Positions 26,168 through 34,379 of a stretch of 64,000 bases of DNA are shown piece by piece. The position numbers and the translations under genes are program-made. Position 1 is the stretch's first letter. Each line of letters opens with the position of its first letter. The notes below the pieces were generated by a model. That model did not search any database and was not told the origin of the DNA. It was given only the letters and a program-made list of their open reading frames with translations. The stretch comes from Clostridium_B lapidicellarium (GTDB lineage Bacteria > Bacillota > Clostridia > Clostridiales > Clostridiaceae), in assembly GCF_041224415.1 (NCBI RefSeq), contig NZ_JBGFFE010000014.1, positions 1 through 64,000 on the forward strand. The letters run 5' to 3'.

Positions 26168-26629
26168 ATGAAAGGTTTATTTGACAATGTTTTAGGCAAT
26201 GGCAGTGACGATAATAACAAGAAGAAAAGTAAGGATAGGGAAAAACTTACGCTTCATAAGGAAGAGCTTGATATAAATAAAAGCAAAGTTCCAAAGGGTG
26301 AGGTTGAGCTGAGCAAAGAAATTGTTGAAGAACCAAAAACAGTCGATGTTCCAGTTACTCATGAAGAAGTTGTTATAGAAAGAAGACCAGTAGATAATAA
26401 ATCCAGTGATACGCCTATTAGTGATGAAAAAACCATACGCATTCCAGTCAGTGAAGAGCAGGTCAATGTAGGTAAACACACTGTGGTAACTGGAGAGGTA
26501 TCTGCTCATAAACGTGAAGTTAAAGAAACAAGGAAAGTGGATGAAAAACTAAAAAGAGAAAAGGCTCGTGTAAACACAAATGGTGACGCAAATATAGTGG
26601 ATGATAATACAGATCATGACTTCCGTTAG
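26168..26629 (+). CDS. YsnF/AvaK-domain (DUF2382) stress protein
   Basis: 153 residues, almost entirely charged and with no membrane span. Paired strands of the form LTLHKEELDINKSKVPKGEVELSKEIVEE and VDVPVTHEEVVIERRPVD, then TIRIPVSEEQVNVGKHTVVTGEV, are the hallmarks of the DUF2382 domain, found in bacterial and cyanobacterial stress-induced proteins. Molecular role unknown. Monocistronic, after an AGGAGG site. A structured noncoding element follows its stop within 12 bases, so a shared transcript is possible. Confidence 0.8.
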   Translation: MKGLFDNVLGNGSDDNNKKKSKDREKLTLHKEELDINKSKVPKGEVELSKEIVEEPKTVDVPVTHEEVVIERRPVDNKSSDTPISDEKTIRIPVSEEQVNVGKHTVVTGEVSAHKREVKETRKVDEKLKREKARVNTNGDANIVDDNTDHDFR

Positions 26630-26640
26630 GAAATTTATCC

Positions 26641-26911
26641 GAAGGCTGCCATTGATGATACTCCCCGTTTCATAGAGTGGGAGGTAAGCACTGTCGCACG
26701 TCTGAATAAGGTGATTCTTAGGTTTGCAGTGATTTGCTTATGAAAAAATTTTTTTCATAAGCAAGTTCCATCTAAGCCTGAGAATCACTTGACCAGTGCT
26801 TATTTTGCATATACAAAATGGACAAAGCGATTAGCACAGGGTGCTAATTGTGGGACACCGACCCTGCATAGGCAAAGGGTTTCAGATAAACCTGAAACCC
26901 TTTTATTTTAT
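26641..26911 (+). ncRNA. Candidate structured noncoding RNA, copy A
   Basis: About 270 bases of nested pairing. CTCCC/GGGAG hairpin (26661-26682); AAGCACTG (26686-26693) closing with CAGTGCTT (26794-26801); inside it AAGGTGATTCT with AGAATCACTT; inside that TTGCTTATGAAAAAA with its complement (26735-26763). A TTAGCAC/GTGCTAA hairpin (26831-26847) follows, whose CAGGGT may alternatively pair with ACCCTG (26861-26866). A terminator closes it. The 5' half recurs at 42355. I do not recognise the class with certainty; a raiA-motif-like RNA is one candidate. Confidence 0.6.
26875..26911 (+). terminator. Terminator of the structured RNA candidate
   Basis: AAAGGGTTTCAG and CTGAAACCCTTT form a perfect stem over ATAAAC, with TTTTATTTTATT after it. 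Confidence 0.88.
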
Positions 26912-27033
26912 TGAAGCAATACGGGTTTTGGAAAGACGATGGGCAATTACAGGCCGTAATGTAGTTGATAGGCTGTGTTTCGAAAAGTGTTATAATTGAA
27001 ACTGTAGATCTCAATGGCAAAGGAGAAAAAATC

Positions 27034-27696
27034 ATGAAGATATATTTTGTCAATGGCAGTCCGAGGAAAAAATGGAATACGGGTACTGTACTGAAGAAAG
27101 CAGCGGAAGGAGCCGCATCGCAAGGTGCAGAAACAGAGCTTGTTAACTTGTATGACTTGAAATACAAGGGTTGTGTCAGTTGTTTTGCGTGTAAAATGAT
27201 AGGCGGAAAATTCCACGGTAAATGTGCTCAAAAAGATGATTTAACACCTATTCTGGAAAAATTATCTGCTGCGGATGGAATTGTTTTTGGTACACCGATT
27301 TATTTTTATAATATAACATCTGGAATGCAGGCGTTTCTGGAACGATTTTTCTTTCCGTATGATTTATACAGCAGAGAGATAGTATCTGGCTATACCCAAA
27401 AAATACCAAGCGGTTTTATCTATACAATGAATATGAGCGCAGAAAGTATGCACAAGGCAGGTATAGATACTAATGTAAAAGCCGGACAATTATTTGCGGA
27501 AGAAATTTTGGGGATGAAACCGGAAGTTTTATATGTAAATAATACCTACCAGTTTTCAAACTACAGCAAATATGAATCCTCTAAATTTTCGGAGACAGAA
27601 AAGGCTGTATATAAACAAGCGCAATTTCCGATAGATTGCCAAAAGGCTTTTGAAATGGGACAGAAAATTGCAGAAAAAAATCTACGGGAGAAATAA
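27034..27696 (+). CDS. NADPH-dependent FMN reductase / flavodoxin-like iron-sulfur flavoprotein
   Basis: 220 residues with a flavodoxin-like fold. The FMN phosphate loop is NGSPRKKWNTGTVL (6-19) and the isoalloxazine loop is GTPIYFYNITSGMQAFLERFFFPY near 90. A cysteine cluster, GCVSCFACKMIGG, sits near 47-57, as in Isf-like oxidoreductases, though the full four-Cys spacing is not clear. Start ATG 27034 follows AAAGGAG at 27019-27025; an upstream TTG in frame has no site. Probable role: reduction of a quinone or nitro compound, or electron transfer. Monocistronic. Confidence 0.82.
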   Translation: MKIYFVNGSPRKKWNTGTVLKKAAEGAASQGAETELVNLYDLKYKGCVSCFACKMIGGKFHGKCAQKDDLTPILEKLSAADGIVFGTPIYFYNITSGMQAFLERFFFPYDLYSREIVSGYTQKIPSGFIYTMNMSAESMHKAGIDTNVKAGQLFAEEILGMKPEVLYVNNTYQFSNYSKYESSKFSETEKAVYKQAQFPIDCQKAFEMGQKIAEKNLREK

Positions 27697-27907
27697 ATAT
27701 TGGTTTCAAGTAATCGGATAGTTGAATAAATTTTTAAAATTATAGTTTCATAAATTTCTATAAGATCATATATTAATCCAGTGATATATAGTATTTGTAC
27801 AAAGCATAATTAATATTTTATAATAATTATTATTAAAATCTATTGATAGATTTTATCAGGTGTGATATTATAAAACCGAAAGGGAAATATTACAAGGAGA
27901 TGATTTT

Positions 27908-28138
27908 ATGAGTAAGGTTGATATATTTACAACCAGTACCTGTCCATATTGTCATAGTGCAAAGGAGTTTTTTACAAAAAACAATATAGATTTTACAGAA
28001 CACAATATAAGCACGGATTCAAATGCAAGAAAGCAGCTCATGGAGAAGGGATACAGATCCGTTCCTGTTATAGTTATAGACGGACAGTATCTTGTGGGAT
28101 TCAATGAGGCAAAGGTGGCAAACCTTTTGGGTGTTTGA
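27908..28138 (+). CDS. Glutaredoxin-like protein
   Basis: 76 residues, thioredoxin fold of minimal size. The redox motif TCPYCHSAKEFF is at 11-22, followed by the cis-Pro segment RSVPVIVIDG and GFNEAKVANLL. It resembles NrdH/YruB-type glutaredoxins that pass electrons from thioredoxin reductase or NADH oxidoreductases rather than glutathione. AAGGAGATG precedes ATG 27908. No ribonucleotide reductase is adjacent, so the partner is unknown. Confidence 0.9.
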   Translation: MSKVDIFTTSTCPYCHSAKEFFTKNNIDFTEHNISTDSNARKQLMEKGYRSVPVIVIDGQYLVGFNEAKVANLLGV

Positions 28139-28173
28139 TGATGTGGTAAATATGAGGGCCTTATAGAAGTTTA

Positions 28174-28226
28174 AAAATGGTGTTGTAAAATTACTCATCA
28201 GGGTAGCTTTACAGCACTTCATTTTT
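28174..28226. terminator. Terminator between convergent glutaredoxin and deformylase genes
   Basis: AAATGGTGTTGTAAA pairs with TTTACAGCACTTCATTT with a bulge, followed by TTTTTATATT on plus. It separates convergent genes. Confidence 0.6.
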
Positions 28227-28234
28227 ATATTCCC

Positions 28235-28714
28235 TTATTTTTTTAGATAGAAGGATCTGTTGTTTACGGCTCTCATTGTTGCCAGTATTCCATCGAGGTG
28301 ATCATATTCATGCTGTATCAGTTCCGATAGATCTCCTTGAAATTTTATTGTTTTATCCATGAAATTTATATCTTTGTACATCACGGTACATTTTTTATAT
28401 CGTTTGACTTTTACCAGCAGGTTTGGAAAGGACATGCAGTCATCCACAACTTCCATCATCTCATTATTGTCAAATTTAAGTATGGGATTGATAAAAACCA
28501 TGGGTTTGTCGATATACATGTATATCAACCTTTTAAATATTCCAATCTGCGGCGCTGCAATTGCCCTTCCTGCGTTATATTTTTTGCGGAAATCAATTAA
28601 GGTATCGTGCAAATCCGAAACAGTCTCCTTTACTGCATCCATTTCCTCTTTCGCAACAGGAAGGCTTTTCTTATATAGATCTTCATTTCCAAGTAACAGT
28701 ATTTCTTTTATCAT
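28235..28714 (-). CDS. def: Peptide deformylase, divergent paralog
   Basis: 159 residues. The three deformylase motifs are visible but altered: AIAAPQIG (51-58) for GxGxAAPQ, DDCMS (91-95, metal Cys93) for EGCLS, and QHEYDHLDG (His135, Glu136, His139). The metal ligands and catalytic Glu are kept, so activity is plausible. It would remove the formyl group from nascent chains. ATG 28714 has AAAGGAGAG upstream; the longer frame from 28753 lacks a site. It stands alone, not beside fmt or priA, suggesting an accessory enzyme. Confidence 0.85.
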   Translation of the reverse strand: MIKEILLLGNEDLYKKSLPVAKEEMDAVKETVSDLHDTLIDFRKKYNAGRAIAAPQIGIFKRLIYMYIDKPMVFINPILKFDNNEMMEVVDDCMSFPNLLVKVKRYKKCTVMYKDINFMDKTIKFQGDLSELIQHEYDHLDGILATMRAVNNRSFYLKK

Positions 28715-28816
28715 AAAACGCTCTCCTTTACATGTGATATATATTTGATACAATATTACTATATAATTGTTACTATAAAAAGGTATAATTTTTATAAAAA
28801 TTATGGGGATGATTTT

Positions 28817-29987
28817 ATGGAAATACCGGTGTTCATTGAAAAGAACAGTGAAAAATCGCTGTATATTCAGATATATGGATGCTACAAAAAAGCTATACTG
28901 GAAGGTATACTTAAAAAAGATGATAGATTGGAATCTATAATACAGCTTAAGAACAGGCTTTGTATCAGCAGAAACACAGTTCAGGCGGCGTATAATCAGC
29001 TGTTGTGTGAGGGCTATATTTATAGTAAAAAGGGCAGTGGTTATTATGTGGGAGCTATAGATAAACAGATAAAAACCGTCAAGAGAGAAAATATACCCTT
29101 AAAGCTCAAACCGCTGAGAAGTATTCATATAGATGAGAGGCCATATTCCTATAATTTTAAACCCGGCTCGGTGGAGCACAGCAGTTTTCCATTTGCGAGC
29201 TGGAGAAAAATTGAGCAGGGTATTATGAAAAAAGAAAATATAGGCATATTGACCTATTCGGATCCCAGAGGTGAATTTGAATTGAGAAATCAGATTGCAG
29301 ATTATGTCAAAAGTTCAAGAGGGGTGGCTTGTTCTTCTGAACAGATAATTGTAGGTGCAGGGACACAGACTTTGATGGCTATATTATGCGACCTGCTTGG
29401 TGAGTATTATAATATGACAGCGAATTTAGATATAATGTAAATCCAATACCTTCACTTCAAAGCCTGGATAATGAAAATAGAGTGATCTATCTTGGAACTT
29501 TTTCAAAAACTCTTTTTCCCGGAATGCATGTTGGATATATGATTTTACCTGAAAGCATAATGAAGCTTTTTATTGAAGAAGGAAGCTTTATAAATCAAAC
29601 TGCATCCAAAATTCATCAGCTGACAATTGCAGAATTTATGAAGGAGGGACTATTGAAGCTCATCTCAGGAAAATGAGAAACATATATGCTAGAAAGCAGC
29701 AGTTTCTTACAGACTGTATAAAAAATGAATTTGGAGAAAATGCCGCTATCTATGGTGATAAAGCAGGACTCAACGTTGTACTTCAGGTGAAAAGCAGGTT
29801 TGATGAGCCTGAATTGATAGATAGAGCTCTGGAAAAAGGGGTTAAAGTCTACCCTGTATCCTTTTACTATTTTGATAAAGATAATTATAAGAAGCATAAT
29901 ATGGTGTTGATGGGATATGGGCATCTGAGTTTTGAGGAGATAAGAAATGGAATAAGGTTTTTAAAAAAAAGTCTGGTTTTGAGTTGA
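28817..29987 (+). pseudogene. Decayed MocR-type (GntR-aminotransferase) regulator
   Basis: Frame 1 (ATG 28817 to 29440) gives the GntR winged helix (LKNRLCISRNTVQAAYNQLL, KKGSGYYVG) and the start of the aminotransferase-like domain, ending after ILCDLLG. The match resumes in another frame at 29413 (YDSEFRYNVNPIPSLQ) and includes the PLP-Lys segment GTFSKTLFPG, so about 90-100 codons are missing and the frame is broken. A second shift, best explained by loss of one base in GGACTATT (29647-29654), moves the C-terminus (IEAHLRKMRNIYARKQQF) into a third frame ending at 29987. Intact relatives are about 470 residues and regulate PLP or amino-acid genes. No obvious surviving target. Confidence 0.88.
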
Positions 29988-30016
29988 ATATTTCATAATG
30001 CAAGGTATGGCTTAAA

Positions 30017-30045
30017 ATAAGGGAGTGGACACAAGTCCACTCTTA
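30017..30045. terminator. Terminator between the MocR remnant and yitT
   Basis: ATAAGGGAGTGGAC and GTCCACTCTTAT form a stable stem over ACAA. The genes are convergent. Confidence 0.7.
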
Positions 30046-30062
30046 TCCAATGCATATTCTGA

Positions 30063-30893
30063 TTAAGCAGCACCAAATCCCTTTCCATAGGCTTCGTAGG
30101 AATTTTGTATTAGGACCAGGGCATTTACATCGACTTCTCTCACTATCCTCTTGAGCTTTACAAGTTCTGTATTTGTGACGAGACACATTAATATATCACG
30201 TTTATCATCCGTGTATCCGCCTCTTGCCTCAATTTTGGTAGTACCCCCATGTAGCTTGGTCAAGATTAAATCGTTGATTTCTTCAGTTTTATCTGAAATT
30301 ATAAATACGGATTTGGAATCAGTAAATCCCTTGATATATATATCTGTGACCCTTCCGATTAAATATACTGTAACCATGCCATATAGAGCTTTTTCTATAC
30401 CAAAGACAAAACAGGTTAGTATTACTATGGACATATCTAAGCTCATCATTACTTTACCTACGGGTTTATGGGCATATTTGCATATGATTTTAGCTATGGT
30501 ATCTGTACCTCCTACGGAAGATTGCTTGCTTAAAAGCATTCCAACGCCGACCCCTGTAAATACCCCGCCCAATAGGGATGACAGTAGAATATCATGTGTA
30601 AAGGGAGTAATGCTGCTGGTTAATTCTACTAATATCGGAACAAGAAAGGCTCCTAAAGCTGTATTTAGTACAAATTTTTTCCCAAGTGTCAACAACCCTA
30701 TTATGAAAATTGGTATATTGAAAAGACCCATAATTATTGATTTCTTTATATGCGTTACAGATTCCAGTACAATTGCAAGTCCGGAAACTCCACCTGGTAC
30801 GATTTTATGCGGCGCAAGAAAGGCATTTAAAGCAAATGAAATTAAAAATAGTCCAAATAAAATTACAGCTAAATCCCATGCATTTTGTTTCAT
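30063..30893 (-). CDS. yitT: YitT-family membrane protein (DUF161 plus DUF2179)
   Basis: 276 residues. Five to six N-terminal membrane spans include the conserved APHKIVPGGVSGLAIVL and SVGGTDTIAKII. A soluble C-terminal DUF2179 domain (about 195-276) contains SKSVFIISDKTEEI and the HGGTTKIEARGGYTDDKRDILMC block. The family is widespread in Firmicutes; its transport or sensing role is not settled. Its leader contains a terminator-like hairpin just upstream of the start, which suggests attenuation. Confidence 0.88.
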   Translation of the reverse strand: MKQNAWDLAVILFGLFLISFALNAFLAPHKIVPGGVSGLAIVLESVTHIKKSIIMGLFNIPIFIIGLLTLGKKFVLNTALGAFLVPILVELTSSITPFTHDILLSSLLGGVFTGVGVGMLLSKQSSVGGTDTIAKIICKYAHKPVGKVMMSLDMSIVILTCFVFGIEKALYGMVTVYLIGRVTDIYIKGFTDSKSVFIISDKTEEINDLILTKLHGGTTKIEARGGYTDDKRDILMCLVTNTELVKLKRIVREVDVNALVLIQNSYEAYGKGFGAA

Positions 30894-30926
30894 TCCACTC
30901 TCCCCCTATTTTAAAATATTGACACT

Positions 30927-30961
30927 ATAAAAGCCCTCCGTCCCTTTTGGGATGAAAGACT
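30927..30961 (-). terminator. Terminator-like hairpin in the yitT leader
   Basis: Read on minus, AGTCTTTCATCCC pairs with GGGACGGAGGGCTT over AAAA, with one mismatch and several G-U pairs, then TTTTAT. It lies 34 bases before the yitT start. The rest of the 329-base divergent gap (30894-31222) holds the recQ -10 (TATAAT, 31179-31184) and AT-rich sequence. No known riboswitch is recognised. Confidence 0.5.
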
Positions 30962-31222
30962 CTGTTAACAAAGCAGATCTTATATGATGTTAATAGATTA
31001 ATATTGCTATCAATTATATAGTAATTTATACTTTAAAGGTGCATTTGCCGAATAACCTCTTGATTACAATTCATAGTATCCATTATAGTGAATTATAGTG
31101 CATATATCAAGATAATATTCGTTAAATTAAATAATATTTTTATATACATTTTTCAAGACGGATAACAGCTTTATATGTTATAATTTGTTTGAAAAATAAC
31201 AGTATACATAGAGGTGAAATAA

Positions 31223-33379
31223 TTGAATAACAGCGCCTTGAAAGTTTTAAATAAATATTACGGGTATGATAATTTCAGGGGAGATCAAAATGAGGTAATT
31301 GAAAGCATATTGAATGGAAGAGATACTATGGCTATAATGCCTACAGGCGGAGGTAAATCCCTGTGCTATCAGATACCGGCACTTCTTTTTAAAGGTATAA
31401 CCATTGTAATATCCCCACTCATTTCTCTTATGAAAGATCAGGTGGACAGTATAAAGACACTTGGGATAAGAGCTGCTTATATAAACAGTTCCATTGCTCA
31501 GGATGAAATTTTAAATATATGTTCTTCCTTAAAAAATGGAGGTGTAAAAATATTGTATGTAGCCCCGGAAAGATTGGAATCTCCTGATTTTTGCAGTATT
31601 ATCAAAAACCTGCCTGTTTCACAGGTGGCAGTGGACGAAGCTCACTGTGTATCTCAATGGGGGCACGATTTCAGGGTAAGTTATACATATATCTGGAAGT
31701 TCATAGAGTGCTTTTCTAGAAGGCCTGTGGTTACTGCATTTACGGCTACTGCTACAGATGAAGTGCGTGAAGATATTGTGAAACAGATACATATGAAAGA
31801 TCCTGCTGTGTTCATATCTGGATTTGACAGGGAAAATTTAAAGTTATGCTGTTTGAAAGTTGGAAATAGATTTGAATATGTACTTGATTATATCAAGGCA
31901 AATTTGGGACAGTCGGGCATAATATATTCGGCTACTAGAAAAAAAGTAGATAATTTATATGAAAAACTTAAAGCTAATGGAATATCAGTTGGAAAGTATC
32001 ATGCAGGTTTGTCAGCTGAAGATAGGAAGAAGAATCAGGAGGATTTTGTCTATGACAGGGTAGACGTCATAGTTGCCACTAATGCTTTTGGAATGGGAAT
32101 AGATAAGTCGAATGTGAGATTCGTGATACATTATAATATGCCGAAGAATATAGAAAGCTATTATCAGGAAATAGGACGGGCGGGACGTGACGGCGAAAAA
32201 AGTGAATGCATACTCATGTTTTCACCTCAGGATGTAATCACCCAGAAGTATTTGATAGAGACTAGTATACAGTCGCCGGCCAGAAGGATGAATGAATATA
32301 AAAAACTCCAATCTATGGTTGATTTTGTCCATTATAATGGATGTTTGAGGAAATATATACTCAATTATTTTGGCGAGCATGTCGATTATGATGAATGTGG
32401 AAATTGCAGCAATTGTATAAGAGAGGGAAAATATGTAGATAAAACTGTGGATTCCCAGAAAGTGCTCTCTTGTATTTACAGAATGAAGAGGGAGTTTGGT
32501 GTAAATATGATAGTGGACGTTTTAAGAGGTTCTACCCAGAAAAAGGTGCTTCAATATGGATTTGACAAGATATCCACTTATGGGATAATGAAAAATTATT
32601 CGAAAAATGGACTTTCAAATTTTATAAACACACTTATAGCTCAGGGCTATATTTCTTTAAAAGAAGGAGAATATCCAACAGTGATATTGAATTCTAATTC
32701 TGTGAAAATACTGAAGGGAAAGGAAAAAGTGGTTTTGAAGGAACCTACGAAGGTGGAAAAGATAACTGTAAACAGTAATTTGTTTGAATTGCTCAGGAAT
32801 TGCAGGAGGGAAATAGCCAGAGGGGAGGGAGTACCTCCTTATTTAATATTTTCTGATACCACTTTAAGGGAGATTAGCAGCAGATACCCTGTAACTTCAA
32901 AGCAGATGCTTGATATATCCGGAGTTGGTGAATTGAAACTCAAGAAATATGGTGACATATTCTTAAAAATTGTCAGGGAATATGTAGAAAAAAACAATAT
33001 AAAATCCAACTGGTACTTTAAAGGGAATCTTTCAGAAGTCGGCAGCAGAAAAAATGGCAAGTTGAAAACTTTTGAAATTACCGTAAACATGCTTGATGAA
33101 AATATGGGAATAGATGAGATCTCCAGTAAAAGAGGTCTTACCGTATCTACAATATTATCGCATATAATGAAGTATGTGGAACAGGGAAACAAACTCAATG
33201 TGAAAATGAATTTTGACAGCCTGTTTTCGAAAGAAGAAGAAAATATGATTGTACAGGTTATAAAAAAGATAGGCATGGACAGGTTAAAGCCCGTTAAAGA
33301 ATCTCTGCCAGACAGTATAAGCTATGATAAAATAAAGGCAGTTATACTTAAAGATTATATTCTAAAAGATAATAGTTGA
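31223..33379 (+). CDS. recQ: RecQ-type ATP-dependent DNA helicase
   Basis: 718 residues. The superfamily 2 helicase core runs from motif 0 (FRGDQNEVIESIL), motif I MPTGGGKS, motif II DEAHC and the RecQ aromatic loop SQWGHDFR, to motif VI QEIGRAGRDGEKSE. A zinc-binding set of cysteines (CLRKYILNYFG...CGNCSNC) near 375-397, a winged-helix RQC domain, an HRDC domain (about 510-590, ISGVGELKLKKYG) and a C-terminal helix-turn-helix follow. It unwinds recombination and fork structures. Start TTG 31223 follows GAGGTG. Monocistronic, with a terminator. Confidence 0.94.
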   Translation: MNNSALKVLNKYYGYDNFRGDQNEVIESILNGRDTMAIMPTGGGKSLCYQIPALLFKGITIVISPLISLMKDQVDSIKTLGIRAAYINSSIAQDEILNICSSLKNGGVKILYVAPERLESPDFCSIIKNLPVSQVAVDEAHCVSQWGHDFRVSYTYIWKFIECFSRRPVVTAFTATATDEVREDIVKQIHMKDPAVFISGFDRENLKLCCLKVGNRFEYVLDYIKANLGQSGIIYSATRKKVDNLYEKLKANGISVGKYHAGLSAEDRKKNQEDFVYDRVDVIVATNAFGMGIDKSNVRFVIHYNMPKNIESYYQEIGRAGRDGEKSECILMFSPQDVITQKYLIETSIQSPARRMNEYKKLQSMVDFVHYNGCLRKYILNYFGEHVDYDECGNCSNCIREGKYVDKTVDSQKVLSCIYRMKREFGVNMIVDVLRGSTQKKVLQYGFDKISTYGIMKNYSKNGLSNFINTLIAQGYISLKEGEYPTVILNSNSVKILKGKEKVVLKEPTKVEKITVNSNLFELLRNCRREIARGEGVPPYLIFSDTTLREISSRYPVTSKQMLDISGVGELKLKKYGDIFLKIVREYVEKNNIKSNWYFKGNLSEVGSRKNGKLKTFEITVNMLDENMGIDEISSKRGLTVSTILSHIMKYVEQGNKLNVKMNFDSLFSKEEENMIVQVIKKIGMDRLKPVKESLPDSISYDKIKAVILKDYILKDNS

Positions 33380-33394
33380 ATTTAAGCTGATACA

Positions 33395-33435
33395 GGCTTC
33401 CTTGCAGATCTTATTTTACGAGGAAGCCCTCTTCT
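33395..33435 (+). terminator. Terminator after recQ
   Basis: GGCTTCCT and AGGAAGCC close a long AT-rich loop, followed by CTCTTCTATTTT. Confidence 0.7.
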
Positions 33436-33490
33436 ATTTTCAAGCCTAAATTTTTACAATAAATAATTTCATCAAATATATGAAAACATA

Positions 33491-33519
33491 TTGCATTATT
33501 ATTAATATTTATGTATAAT
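33491..33519 (+). promoter_or_regulatory. Promoter of the first orphan binding protein
   Basis: TTGCAT (33491-33496), a 17-base spacer, and TATAAT (33514-33519). The same -35, spacing, -10 and much of the spacer recur upstream of the paralog at 54001. Confidence 0.7.
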
Positions 33520-33560
33520 TATAAAATATATCAATAGATTATAATTTAGGGGGATTGGTA

Positions 33561-34361
33561 ATGAAGAAGATAATGGCAGCTGCGGTTGTAATTATTTTTG
33601 GTATTGTATTATTTACAGCATGTGGGCAAACTAATATGAACGATGCAAATTCAAATTTGCTGAATAAAGTTAAAAAGTCCGGTAAAATCACTATAGGGAC
33701 GGAAGAAGGGTATCCTCCAATGGAGTTTAGAGATGGCAGTGGTAAACTGGTGGGATTTGACGTGGATTTTTCCAATGAAGTTGCCAGAAGATTAGGAGTC
33801 AAAGCAAATTTTTTGGTGATGGATTTTAACGGACTTATATTGGCCCTTGATTCAAATAAATTTGATGCTGCCGTTGCTTCCATAAGTATAACTGATGAGC
33901 GTAAGAAAAACACAGATTTTTCTGTGCCATATATAAATGGAGGACAGATCATTACTGTAAAGAATGAAAGGAAGGATATAAAAGGGGTAAATGATTTAAA
34001 AGGAAAAGTTGCAGCTTGCGAATTGGGAACTACGGGGGAAAAGGTTGCAGATGGAATTAAAGGAGTAAAGGAACTGAAGAAGTATGACAAGATAACTGAG
34101 GCTTTTCAAGATATGTCCATAGGCAGGGTGGATGCCGCTATAATCGATAAGCAGGTTGGCGGATACTATATTCAGAAGAAAAAGGGTCAGTTTAAAATGC
34201 TTCCCGGAGAATTGAGCAGGGAACCTATGGGAATAGCCTATAGAAAAAATGATGATTCACTGAAAAAAGAAGTGGATAAAATCATAGGGGACATGAAAAA
34301 GGATGGAACACTTTCTAAGCTCTCGGTAAAATGGTTTGGATTTGATGCGTATAAAAAATGA
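33561..34361 (+). CDS. Amino-acid-binding lipoprotein (SBP_bac_3), orphan, upstream of argF
   Basis: 266 residues. Lipobox LFTAC, Cys21. The mature domain is a type-II binding protein of the polar amino-acid family (ITIGTEEGYPPMEF, VGFDVDFSNEVARRLG, DAAVASISITDERKK, GTTGEKVADG, RREPMGIAYRK-like end). No permease or ATPase adjoins it. It lies 18 bases before argF in the same direction, so arginine, ornithine or citrulline is a reasonable ligand guess. Start ATG 33561 follows AGGGGGA; TTG 33555 is too close to that site. A close paralog lies at 54001. Confidence 0.85.
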   Translation: MKKIMAAAVVIIFGIVLFTACGQTNMNDANSNLLNKVKKSGKITIGTEEGYPPMEFRDGSGKLVGFDVDFSNEVARRLGVKANFLVMDFNGLILALDSNKFDAAVASISITDERKKNTDFSVPYINGGQIITVKNERKDIKGVNDLKGKVAACELGTTGEKVADGIKGVKELKKYDKITEAFQDMSIGRVDAAIIDKQVGGYYIQKKKGQFKMLPGELSREPMGIAYRKNDDSLKKEVDKIIGDMKKDGTLSKLSVKWFGFDAYKK

Positions 34362-34379
34362 TATTAGGAGGAAATATTT

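Noticed and set aside
30151..30930. Long open frame on plus opposite yitT
   Set aside because: Composition is that of an antisense shadow of a membrane protein gene, with no ribosome binding site; the minus-strand YitT product is clearly the real one.
31000..31080. preQ1-like motif on minus in the yitT leader (AGAGGTTATTCGG then ACCTTT)
   Set aside because: The conserved A-rich tail and the CUUC-like loop bases of class I preQ1 riboswitches are not present.
33380..33560. T-box or ArgR-box upstream of the argF operon
   Set aside because: No TGGTACCGCG-type T-box sequence or specifier stem, and the AT-rich palindrome near 33512 is explained by the -10 region.
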